Shown: positions 21,911 through 31,670 of the stretch, in pieces | Layout of the letters: every line of letters starts with the position of its first letter | How positions within the stretch are numbered: position 1 is the stretch's first letter | Assembly: GCA_022496185.1 (NCBI GenBank) | Contig: WTXG01000004.1 | Location: 62,001 to 126,000 of the forward strand | Direction of reading: 5' to 3' | Source of the DNA: Multifurca ochricompacta | Lineage: Eukaryota > Basidiomycota > Agaricomycetes > Russulales > Russulaceae | DNA length: 64,000 nucleotides | Made by a program: the position numbers and the translations under genes | The notes under the pieces: model-generated | Told to the model about the DNA's origin: nothing | Databases searched by the model: none | The model's input: the letters and a program-made list of their open reading frames with translations, nothing else

Positions 21911-23502
21911 ATGTCTACATTGAAACATTCTATTCGACACCAACAAGCTCAATTACAAACTCTCGAGAATTTACTTCAGCGAGCTCCTCGCATGCCTATC
22001 ACTAATTCCAACTCCCCACCTCCCTCACCTCTTCCAGACCCCCTTCCGTCCGACTTCCCCCCGATCTCACCAATAGTAAGGTTAAACGACGTTCAAGTTT
22101 TGACGTTCTTCAAAGCCTCGCCGGTCCAGACTCCAACCTTCCTTTACCTCGGCGTGCCCCTAGTCCACTCAGTTACGATGGCATTCGCGAAGGTGTCCCA
22201 ATGGATTTTGGTACCGGCCCGTCTAGTCAAACGTACAAGCGCCAACCCAGCCCTACCCGAACGCTCAGCCGTGCGTGTCAGTTACGTCGTGCCTTCGTGC
22301 ACTGCACTGCTCCATGTTATGCTACTGACACATCTCCGATTCCCGCCTCTAGGCATACCCGTTTCCTCCGTAGGTTCGTCTATTCCACTTCACCCGAGCG
22401 TTCTTGTCTCCTGAAATCTCCCTTAACCATGACCTGTACAGGAAATGCGCGTGCTTTAGCGGATGACGGCGTCCTCGCCACTCCACCGCGTTACTCGCAG
22501 GCAATCGTAGCACCCAGTGCTATCGACCCATCACATTCCAACGTTCTTCACCCACCATCTCCGAACATGGATAATCGTCGACTGTCACTGACACCTGGGG
22601 GTACGACCAAGGTGCTTGCGGATTTGCAGACCGGGGTGATCAACGCTCGAAACGCTCTTGAGAACACCAAAGCGCAACTACGTCTGTCTCAACGGAGTGT
22701 CGCCCAACTTACTCGCCAGACAGAAGACTTGAAGGAGGTTCGGGAACGACTACGCCTCGAGAATGAGGGGTTGAATAATGTGGTTGCCAGAAAGGAGAGA
22801 CTACTTCAAGAGGTACGTGCTCATACTATCGTGGAACCAAATTACTTTGACCTTTTCCTCTGCGGGGCTCAGGTATTGGAGCGCGCACGGAAAGCTGAGG
22901 CTGAGACCACTGTCCTCAAATCCCAATTAAAGGCCGAGACTACAAGCTCGAAGAAGTCTCTCCGAGAAATGGAAGCCGCGTTGGCAGAGTCCACAGCGCT
23001 CTCATCCAAGAGCGAACGTGAATATATCATCCTGCGCGACTCGCTCAAAGGAATGAAGAACGCCTGGCGTACGGATATCGATAGTTTGCGTGAGGACATG
23101 CGTAAGCGCGAGGAGCGCTTGCGGGGCGAGGTGGAGGCAGCTGGGAAGAAGTACGCCAAGTTGCTTGAGGAGAGCAAGGCACGCAATGCGGACGTGTTGA
23201 ACGTTGAACAGCTACGCGAAGACGACGCACGGATACGACGGGAGGTAGAAGAGGAGGTTCGTGAGCAGATTAGCGCGTTGAAAGAGCAGGTAAAACGGTC
23301 GTCAGAAGCGAGCGAGAAGGCAGGAAAGACTGCAGAGTATGTCTTCTCCATCTTTTTATTTTATGATGATGCTGCTTCTGTTCGGTTAAACTGAATGCGC
23401 CAATTCTCTCACACACGCAGGCATCTAGCGGGTGAGCTGGCTCGTCTGCGAAGGCTGATGCGGTCTACAGGTCAACCGGCACCGGAAAGTTCACCCACGT
23501 AG
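21911..23502 (+). CDS. Coiled-coil protein without RING, She3-like in general form
   Basis: I do not recognise a defined family; generally similar coiled-coil proteins are sometimes labelled She3-like, which I would not trust. The start is ATG at 21911 with KHSIRHQQAQLQTLENLLQR, then a Pro-rich region. A frame change near 22057-22062 (run of six C) is cured by one extra C, giving DLTNSKVKRRSSFDVLQSLA. Introns follow near 22268-22441, 22811-22871 and 23338-23419. The remainder is a long coiled coil from about 22600: NARNALENTKAQLRLSQRSV, RERLRLENEGLNNVVARKER, RDSLKGMKNAWRTDIDSLRE, RIRREVEEEVREQISALKEQ. The last exon gives LAGELARLRRLMRSTGQP and stops at 23502. It is divergent from the RING-coiled-coil gene ending at 20123, about 650 bases between starts. 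It could be a distant relative that lacks the RING, but sequence alone does not show this. Confidence 0.72.
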
Positions 23503-23901
23503 ATCTTAAGTTATACCATACTCATACGATGCACACGCATGCGAGGACGGACATCCATTATGTGTTCAGTTCGCATCACCCATGTTGACGACACGTTCCC
23601 CGTATCGTATTTACGAATGCTTTTTTTATTTGCTCGCGCACCCTCACACCGCGCATTATTCCTACCTACACCTACCAAGCCTACATCTCTTTCTTTCTCA
23701 CTCAATTATTGCATGTGATATTTCCCCCAGATTTTCCCGGAACCCGAAAACCGGCAAAAGGATCAACCTTTAAATTTATTTTATTTGAATTGATGATGGA
23801 TGATGATTAACCATCAATATAAATAGTATTTAATCTCTCTCATGTTGTAGTTAACATGATATACTCCCCCTAGTGTTTCAAGTCTAGTTAAGTTAACGCC
23901 A

Positions 23902-25276
23902 TGTCAATTATCTCTACACCCATCACCAAGTTATTTGGTATAAAACACCCTATCCTTCTTGCAGGTTCGTCAATAAATTTCCTCACAACCAGGTGTGACG
24001 CGATATGAGTATCCATCCTTACTTTTCTTTTAGGGATGAATGTTGCAGCGGGTCCTGAACTGGCTGCTGCCGTCACGAATGCAGGTGGCCTTGGCGTGAT
24101 TGGTGGCGTCGGTTACACACCCAAGATTCTACGGCTACAGGTGCGTCCAGCGTCCAGACTACTCTCTGGCAATCTCTCATCCTGTTTATTTTTTAACGGA
24201 ATCGCTGCGAATTATAACAACAGATAAAAGCCTTGAAAAGGGACTTGAAGGACCCGAATGCGCCATTCGGCGTCGACTTGCTCATCCCCCAGGTCGGCGG
24301 CAACGCACGCAAGACAAACGTACGTTACGTTTTGTTTTTCGCGTCGTTCGAGTCGAACTAAAATTATCGCGGCTTTTGCTCAAAATTGATTGATGATTTA
24401 TATTATGCTTTGTCATCAGCATGATTACACCCACGGCCAGTTGCCTGAACTTATTGATGTAATCATCGAAGAGAAAGCCCGTCTCTTCGTTTCTGCTGTC
24501 GGCGTACCTCCAAAGGAGGTCGTCGATAAGCTTCATAAAGCTGGTATCCTGGTCATGAACGTTAGTCTTTCCCTCCTTTTACAAGTGCTAGGCCTCCTCC
24601 CCTTGCTGACAAACTTTTGATTGGTTCTCAGATGATCGGTCACCCTAAGCATGCCAAGAAGGCACTTGATGTTGGCGTTGATCTCATCTGCGCGCAGGCA
24701 GGCGAAGGTGGCGGCCACACTGGTGATATCCCTGCATCCATCCTTATTCCCGCCGTTGTCGACGCTGTCAAGGGTCGCACGTCTCTGCTCACCGGCCAAC
24801 CTATCTGGGTCATTGGCGCCGGCGCCGTGTACGATGGTCGTGGCCTCGCGGCGAATCTGGTTTATGGCGCGCAAGGTGTCTGGGTCGGCACGCGGTTCGT
24901 TGCATCAGAGGAAGCTGGTGCGACCAAGGCACACAAACAAGCCGTCCTTAGCGCCGATCATGGTGACGCCATCCGCACTCTCATCTACACTGGTCGTCCG
25001 CTACGCGTGCGCCGGACACCCTACGTCGATGATTGGGAGAAGAACCGCCAGGCAGAGATCAAGGAGCTCACGTCGAAAGGTGTCATCCCGAATCAGCACG
25101 AGGTGGAGAAGCATCCGGAAAAATCTCTCCAGGCTGTCACCTTCCTCATTGGCAGCGTTTCCGCGCTCATCCACGACATCCTGCCTGCGCAGACCATCGT
25201 CGACAATATGGCAACCGAAGCGGCGAAGATCCTGGAGGACAGGGGCAAGCTGGTGAACGTCAGGGCGAAGCTATAA
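23902..25276 (+). CDS. Nitronate monooxygenase (2-nitropropane dioxygenase family)
   Basis: FMN-dependent enzyme that oxidises alkyl nitronates such as propionate 3-nitronate, protecting against these poisons. The start MSIISTPITKLFGIKHPILL at 23902 is the usual N terminus. Five exons: PILLAG/MNVAAGPELAAAVTNAGGLG (substrate/FMN pocket), KRDLKDPNAPFGVDLLIPQV, HDYTHGQLPELIDVIIEEK, VPPKEVVDKLHKAGILVMN, then one long exon from about 24632. The long exon carries DVGVDLICAQAGEGGGHTGD (the GGHTG flavin-phosphate motif with its His), IWVIGAGAVYDGRGLAANLV and YGAQGVWVGTRFVASEEAGA. It ends VNVRAKL at 25276. Length is about 340 residues, normal for the family. All junctions keep phase. It is convergent with the BTB gene at 25586, which leaves a 310-base spacer. 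Confidence 0.93.
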
Positions 25277-25585
25277 TTCATCCTTGCCTCGACTGTGTTC
25301 ATATTTTATTCGTTGCTGGAGATTCACAGCAGAGCCATTGCATTGGTGATGTAACAACATTTACTTATCCCTCATCTCACTTACAATGAATACATCACTT
25401 TTTTTTAAACACATCCGTAAATGCTGAGTCTGAAGACGGGTTTGTGAACACCGCCTATGAATTTGTACTGGTAGGGCCAATTGGAAATGATTCTTACCTG
25501 TTGAGTAAAGTGAGGCCCAACTTTGACCGGTACTGAAAAGGTTTCTTCCACTTGTGTACCATCAAAAGATGGGTTCACCATATCG

Positions 25586-26743
25586 TCATCTTGGAAACAT
25601 GGAAGATTCCATATGGCTGATGTAGTGCTCGAATTGAACCTAAGAAGAAAGTGATTCCTAAAGCGAGCCACAAGTCGCATCAACGCGTACTCACCTCATC
25701 TTCGAGTTCTGCCTTGAGCACATCCGCCAGAAACGTATGAGCCAAAACCAGTGCCGATGCTGCAGAGCCCGACAACGAGCACACAACTTTTGCGCCAGCT
25801 TCTCCCACTGGTCTGCGCACGCACTCATGGCGGCCGTCGCGGGCAACACCGGCGTTTCATCAAGTTTCTCGCTCAACGCCTCCATATAGTGACGCCACCA
25901 TTCAAGCGTTTCCAATCTAGGCATCGATTCCCTCGGATTACCAAACTGACATCGCGAGTCCCTACAAAAAGCGCGACCGCGACCGCTATGACCATGATGA
26001 ACGCACGTGAGCAAACCGGGTAAAAAAAATTCCGCAAAGCCGTCCTCGTCCGCCTTGAGCAGGATGAAATCCCGGGCAGCTTCGCCACAGGCACGATGAT
26101 ACTCGATGAGATGTCGGATGGCGATGAAGGGGACGAGGTCGACGTGTCGTCCGAGCCCGTCGAGCGTCAGAGGGGCGAGGGGGAGCGTGTGGACCGCGGC
26201 GGTCTGTAGGAGCGCTTGGGAGCGTAAGTAATACGCGATTCCGAACATCCGTAGGGGTTGACGCGTCATGAGCGGGTGCGCCTGTAACTGCGTCGTGAGA
26301 TTTTCGCGGAGGCCGCTGACCTCGTACTTATCCGCCGCGAGCCAGGCGTCCGTCAGAGCGTCTAAGTGGCCATTCTGACTGTTTTTTTGTCTGTTTGACG
26401 TTAGGTGGGACGATGATGATGATGATGTTGATGATGATGATGGTGGTGGTGATGATGGTGATGGGACAGGGTAAATTGCGTGCAGGAGCATCGAGAGGGT
26501 GGCGCTGCTCTCTGGGAGTCGGACGAGCGGCAGGCCGTCTTTGTGGTCGTCATCGTCGGATTTTCCGCAAGAACCGGGATGAGGGAACGTGAACATGTCC
26601 CTGAACACGGGGGATGCTTTGGATAGGATGACCCTATAGACACGAAAGTCAAAGTTATCTGCTGATCGAAGAATGATATCTGCGTCTGCATCGTCAAATG
26701 GGGCGCCAAAATCATTGGCCTTGCAAGCCTTATTGATGAGCAT
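25586..26743 (-). CDS. BTB/POZ domain protein (tandem copy 1)
   Basis: BTB-domain protein of the expanded mushroom type, likely a protein-interaction or Cul3-adaptor-like factor; target unknown. The start is ATG at 26743. The BTB core is at residues 10-110: NDFGAPFDDADADIILRSAD, FRVYRVILSKASPVFRDMFT, then LVRLPESSATLSMLLHAIYP. A Ser-rich loop coded by a CAT/TCA repeat follows (about 26400-26450), then helical segments (LTDAWLAADKYEVSGLRENL, RHLIEYHRACGEAARDFILL). A C-terminal Cys pair reads KLCARC. Reading on without change gives an unlikely tail stopping at 25691. With one extra G at 25768-25770 it becomes SGSAASALVLAHTFLADVLK, then AELEDE, spliced across an intron to VQFEHYISHMESSMFPR ending at 25586. 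The neighbouring paralogue ends the same way (SKVQL), which supports this model. Confidence 0.82.
26400..26452. repeat. (GAT)n tract coding a Ser-rich loop in the BTB gene
   Basis: Imperfect GAT/GGT trinucleotide repeat on plus. On the coding minus strand it reads through as a run of serines between the BTB core and the following helices. The neighbouring paralogue lacks it, so this is a recent in-frame expansion. Confidence 0.75.
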
Positions 26744-27019
26744 GTCCAGGCGGTATGTGAATACGAGAACGTTACGCTGGCTGGCTCTACAGAAATTTGT
26801 CAGGAAGCAGAGCTGCTAATTAGTTTTTAGTTTTTAGTTGAGTCTGCCTCGTGTTGGGGATTGTTCTAACGTCGCGTCACACGGCTTCAGTCTTCATATC
26901 GAATCAACATAAGGCCATGATAGCGATATCTTTTTATGTACACGGACATGTAATGGTAGCTATTCAAGTTAGATCAATTCAAATAACTAGACATTTTAGA
27001 TGGAAGGGACTAGGGACCA

Positions 27020-28000
27020 CTAGAGTTGAACCTTGAGCATGTTAAGTAGTATACCAAGAAACCATGTAAGCAGCTTTCCTACCTTTGAGACGCGTCTGTC
27101 AATCTCTTCCTCCAAGTAATGGCTAAACTCCATCAAACCAAGAATGGAATTATGACATCCTCTACACTTTGTGAAGACGTAAGAGGGCTTGAGAACGTCG
27201 GGGTGAGACACCGCTTCGCCACAGGGGCGCTTCCCTACAGCGGCGCGTGCGCGCTCCATATAACTGAGCCACAAAGTATTCCACTGCCAGGTCTTTCCCC
27301 CGACAGCGACTAAATGCAGATCGCAATTGGAATTGCGGTGAGTCGAGACCCCCCTAGTATACACAAGCTCCCGCAAGTCACTTTGCTCTGGCGTGATCCA
27401 AGAAAGATCCGTGGTCGAAATGGGGACAATGGCCGCCTCAGAACAAGCACGATGATACTTCCACAACCGATGCAAGGCGTATCCATTCGTATACTTCAAC
27501 TTGTCTCCAATGGCGTCCAATTCCAGAGGATGCTCGAGTGATGCTTTTGCAGCTTTGCACGCAGCCTCTCCCATATCCTGATGAGGTGAATACAGCGCGC
27601 AGAAAGCCTCTACAGGATTTTCCCGTATAATCCTTAGGCTTGCATCGTTTCTAAATACGGTAGCCATATCGTATTTCTGGGCAGCCATTAGGACAGCTAT
27701 CGCGTCGGCGAAGGTCTTTGGCTCGGTGGACAAAGAGACTGCTGGGTAGATAGACATCAATAGAGCTGCAACAACGCTACCCTTCTCCGTCAAATCAACA
27801 ACAGAATGCTGATTTTTTGAAGTGCCGGAAGGCTGGCGTAAAGAAAACATTATCTTGAAAACGGGGGATGCTTTGGACAATATAGACCTGTAGACGTAAA
27901 AGTCGACTTTGTCAGAACTTCGAAGGATGACGTCTGCGTCATCATCGTCAAATGGGGCGCCGAATGCAGAAGGGGGATGTTCTTCAGGGCACATTGACAT
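27020..28000 (-). CDS. BTB/POZ domain protein (tandem copy 2)
   Basis: Paralogue of the gene at 25586-26743, same strand, about 1.26 kb between starts. The start is MSMCPEEHPPSAFGAPFDDD at 28000. BTB core: DADVILRSSDKVDFYVYRSI, LSKASPVFKIMFSLRQPSG, GSVVAALLMSIYPAVSLSTE. Conserved helices: AAQKYDMATVFRNDASLRII, GYALHRLWKYHRACSEAAIV. The C-terminal Cys pair is in TKCRGCHNSILGLMEFSHYL. Near the end a GT..AG intron of about 50 bases (27032-27081) can be removed in frame, giving EEEIDRRVSKVQL. Unspliced it reads VGKLLTWFLGILLNMLKVQL, which resembles intron sequence. About 310 residues. No frame damage seen. Function unknown beyond the BTB fold. Confidence 0.85.
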   Translation of the reverse strand: MSMCPEEHPPSAFGAPFDDDDADVILRSSDKVDFYVYRSILSKASPVFKIMFSLRQPSGTSKNQHSVVDLTEKGSVVAALLMSIYPAVSLSTEPKTFADAIAVLMAAQKYDMATVFRNDASLRIIRENPVEAFCALYSPHQDMGEAACKAAKASLEHPLELDAIGDKLKYTNGYALHRLWKYHRACSEAAIVPISTTDLSWITPEQSDLRELVYTRGVSTHRNSNCDLHLVAVGGKTWQWNTLWLSYMERARAAVGKRPCGEAVSHPDVLKPSYVFTKCRGCHNSILGLMEFSHYLEEEIDRRVSKVGKLLTWFLGILLNMLKVQL

Positions 28001-28199
28001 AAAAGCAGCTATAGTTTGAGATTTGAAAGGATTTCAGAGAATAAAAGGGGTCCCCTCAGGGAGATGAGAGAGAGATGAAGGAAGTGTAGACGATAGGGGT
28101 TCCTGCTATCAGGTGAGCTCGAGAAATCACACTCAATCCACCCACCCATGAATCAGGGAGTCAAGGAGATAACCTGGTAAAATCCGGTTGAGTACAAGA

Positions 28200-28660
28200 T
28201 GTAACAGATTTCACCCATTTCTTAGACGTCCTTCAATTTCCTCGCTCAGTTAGCAGCCAAATACCAATGAAACATTGGTCACCACCTTGCCCTTATCGTC
28301 TCTCCCTGAAGGAGAGATATCATACTGAGTCACCGCTTTGCCTCTGCTAATAGAGTCCTCCCACAATGCATGTCTGTCATGAATATCGTTAGGGAAAGTT
28401 GGCTGCGCAGCGTAGAAGAGTGCCCACTGCACTCGCAGTCTTTGCCGTCGGCCAGCCAGAATGGCCAACGCCAACCAACTCTTCCCCTTTGTGGTGTTTC
28501 AGAATAAGTCCTAGTTTCTTGCAACGGAAGTGACAAGTCGAACAAGCGCGGCGATAGAACTGTTACGACCATAATGACATGCCCTCTCAAGTCAAGAGAG
28601 GATAGAAAGGTGACACGGAAGGAATGTCTCGTGGCGATATCGTACATTAGATAGCCATAA
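28200..28660 (-). pseudogene. Decayed third BTB-family copy (C-terminal part)
   Basis: On the minus strand, fragments line up in order with the C-terminal half of the neighbouring BTB gene but in shifted frames. FYRRACSTC matches KYHRACSEA, a W-rich stretch follows, and CFIGIWLL then LSEEIEGRLRNG match CHNSILGL and LEEEIDRRVSK. At least two frame changes are needed and the N-terminal BTB core was not found upstream. This is a visual alignment at low identity, so decay is inferred. Confidence 0.45.
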
Positions 28661-29040
28661 CGGCGTTCGTGGGATTACCTGAGGATTGTGGCTCAGCCGG
28701 TCAGTAGGATCGATATTGTTATATTGTATGCTTGACGTGTAACCATGGAAATGAAGTGTGATCATTGAAAAAGGCGCGGTTATTTCGAAGTTGTAAAGTG
28801 AGTATGTCACATCACACGACGACACTAGTTTGTCATGAGTACACACTCTTCAATGAAACGCTTACCTACGGTATACATGGGAATGGGTGCAAGATGGCAA
28901 TGATTGTATTAATTTTATTCCAGGAGGTCTGATATATATATCTCTGCGAGAGAAACCACCTCAACGAGAATCAACCCGTGGCCACGGATCAGTATGCCTC
29001 TACATAATCCCCACACAAACACACCCGTTTCGCACTTTCA

Positions 29041-31670
29041 ATCCATCTCCAATGAGGCTCTGGAAGCGTACAACAAGACTAAGAAAGATTTAGCCACACA
29101 TCCTCTAGCCGTCCAGTTACAATCATGCGCGATCTAACTGTGCTACAAGACCAGGTCCAGGAGTTCAATCAATCCCAGATGGAAAGTAAAAATAGTTAAA
29201 CCAATTGTGAATGTCCTTTACGCCCATTTCCCAGTTATCCTTACCTGCCAAAGTGGTCTTTGCTCCTTTACGCTGGCCACTGTAATGCCGAGGTCTCTTA
29301 GGCGGCTAAAGAAGTCGATGCGAGCCAGAATTTACTCATTGACCTGTTCGAGCGCATTGTGAACTTCTTAAAGCGCCTAGAGGCTTACGCTGGGGTGCCA
29401 CCAACCAAGGCAACTAATGGGGGACATTATAGTGAAGATAATGGTTGAGTTACTCTCTATCCTTGCCATCGCGAAGAAGGAGATCCAGTAAGGACAAACT
29501 AGTGGGTTGATCTCGGAAATGTTACCGCCCCTGACTCATATTTACCTAGAGAAATATCTGAAGAAGCTAGTGGGAAGAACATATGTCGAGGATGGGCTGG
29601 AAAGGCTGGACAAGCTGACGCAGGATGAGGCTCGGATGGCAACTACGCAAGCCCTTAGAGGTCACATACGACATCGATGACAAAGCAATCAATATCAGTA
29701 TCAGCAACGATATTGAAGGAAGAGTAAAGGGGCTCGACGGCAAAGCGGAGAGCATATGAAGAAAAACGGAGGGTAGTTATTGATGGTGTGTAAACCATGC
29801 CACCTACTCAGCAAGGCTTTCTTGAAAATTCCTATGGCCAGACGGTAAAGAAGGTAGACGAAGTGAAACCTTCGTGATCTCCCAATCTCGCATTGATCGC
29901 CATAGAGGTCTAAGCATATTCACAGGGAATCAGTTACGAGAGTACCTTCGAAACTGGCTCTTCCCCCAAATCCATCCACAGAATCATAACGTCGCATGTA
30001 ACGCCCAACACAAGGGAACAGCAAAGTGGTTCTTCCAAGGTAATATCTTCAACCAATGGAAGTCTACTGGTCCCATCTTGTGGATGCCGATAAGCAAATT
30101 CCTAGAAAACTGCTCTCGCCCCTTCTTGTTCAGCTTTCTGATCCTTGTTGTCGCAACAATATACGGTACACGACAGTGGTGCACTAAAGCCAAGTGATGG
30201 CATTTTGACACAATGTTTGAGGGAGATGCTCACACTCCTGGATCAATACTCAATTTACATTATCTTGGATGCTCTCTACAAATGTCCCAACACTTCAGGG
30301 ATTCTAAGCACACGAGGACATATTATTGAACTGTTGAAGGGCCCTATTGACCTAGGCTTTCCCAATGTCCGCCCTTGTGCCACTAGTCGTCCTGAGGTCG
30401 ATATCCGAGCTCCCCTTGAACCCTTTGTACTTCGCCCCATCTCCCTTCATGACCAAAGTGAACAAAAGAAAGATATCGCTGACTATGTTCGCTCTGTCGT
30501 TTACTCGAACTCAGGGACAATGATAACGAGATGGCGTAATGCGGATAAGAATCTTGGTATCGAGACACTCTCAGAAAGAGCCTATGGAATGTAACACTAT
30601 CCTCATAATACTTGCTTTTATCGTCACAGGTTCCGATGGGTTTTCTTTCAGCTGGAAGTGTTGCGGTAGTGCCTCCCCTTAAGCGTCCGACGTACACTTA
30701 ATGCATTACCTGAATCCCTGGACGAGACTAGAGGCGGCGCACACAATCCTTGAAAAATCTCGCCTGGGTATTCCCCTCCGCTTGGATGAGCACATTAATA
30801 ATGCTAGCATCAGCAAAGCTCCTCTGGCTCTGTATGCCGCTGAACACTGGGTCAGTCGTGCCCAGTTTGAAAACGTGCAATCACACATACAGGACGGGTT
30901 GCAATTGCCTCTTTGACCTGGACAAACCACACCTCGTGGCATGGGTCCAATGGTACAATATAGATTTTGGCAAAATTTCTTTGGGAGATTATGGGTGCGC
31001 ACCCAGAAAAGGATATATAGACGCCCCACTTTACTATACCGCGTTATGTGATATGGCACGGCACTTCAATCACGAAGTATCCGAAGCTGGTCGCTACGTA
31101 TCTCCTCTTGGAGCAGCGTTGAGCCAGAAACGCTGCACAGTTACTGTTGCCAGCATGGTGTAGATGTAAGCGTTCGGGACCAGCGAGACCGAACTCTACT
31201 ACATCCTGCATCCATCAGGGGTCTCTCCTCGACGATTGCACGGTGGCTACCCGATCACAGAGCTAGATGTGAATTCCCGTCAACTCAACCAACACGAACA
31301 CCCTCCACTTCTTCTGGCAAAGCAGTAATAGTAGACATCTTGGAAGCTTGTTCAATTGTTGCTCGGCTACAGTGGCTATAATGGCGTCCGTGAATGCCCC
31401 AAGATGATGAAGGTCGTACGCCATTTTTAACTTGACGTCATAAAACAAAAAAAAACAAAAAAACAAGAAAGAATTCACTGTGACCGTGATTGCATCGGTG
31501 TTATGCGTTTATCGCTTGCTGGAGCATTGGTGGGGAAGGACAACTGGACGCCGTTGTATCTGGCAGTATCCGAGGGAGCACTCGAGGTCGTACGCGTGCT
31601 TCTCCAGCTTAGTACTGAAAATAAGAGGGCGAGACTACATTTCAGCTAGAGGTCAGGCATCATGAGGTCG
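29041..31670 (+). pseudogene. NACHT-ankyrin (fungal NLR/STAND) pseudogene
   Basis: Remnant of a STAND NTPase of the kind linked to non-self recognition and heterokaryon incompatibility. Pieces in order: the N-terminal helical region SNEALEAYNKTKKDLATHPL then AVQLQSC (29049-29130), ending at stop TAA 29135-29137; DLFERIVNFLKRLEAYAGVP (29341-29410); KKLVGRTYVEDGLERLDKLT (29560-29620); AQHKGTAKWFFQGNIFNQWK then STGPILWMP (30005-30090). The Walker A loop expected next (GxxGSGKS) is missing; sequence resumes at VHDSGALKPSDGILTQCLRE (30168), IYIILDALYKCPNTSG (Walker B region, usual D-E replaced by Y-K) and PCATSRPEVDIRAPLEPFVL. FRWVFFQLEVLR is followed by stop TAG at 30667-30669. Then come AAEHWVSRAQFENVQSHIQD, LFDLDKPHLVAWVQWYNIDF and one ankyrin unit PLYLAVSEGALEVVRVLLQL (31550-31610). 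Stops, frame changes and loss of the P-loop make it non-functional. Confidence 0.85.

Noticed and set aside
22869..23351. Minus-strand Ser-rich open frame of 160 codons
   Set aside because: Complement of the charged coiled coil coded on plus.
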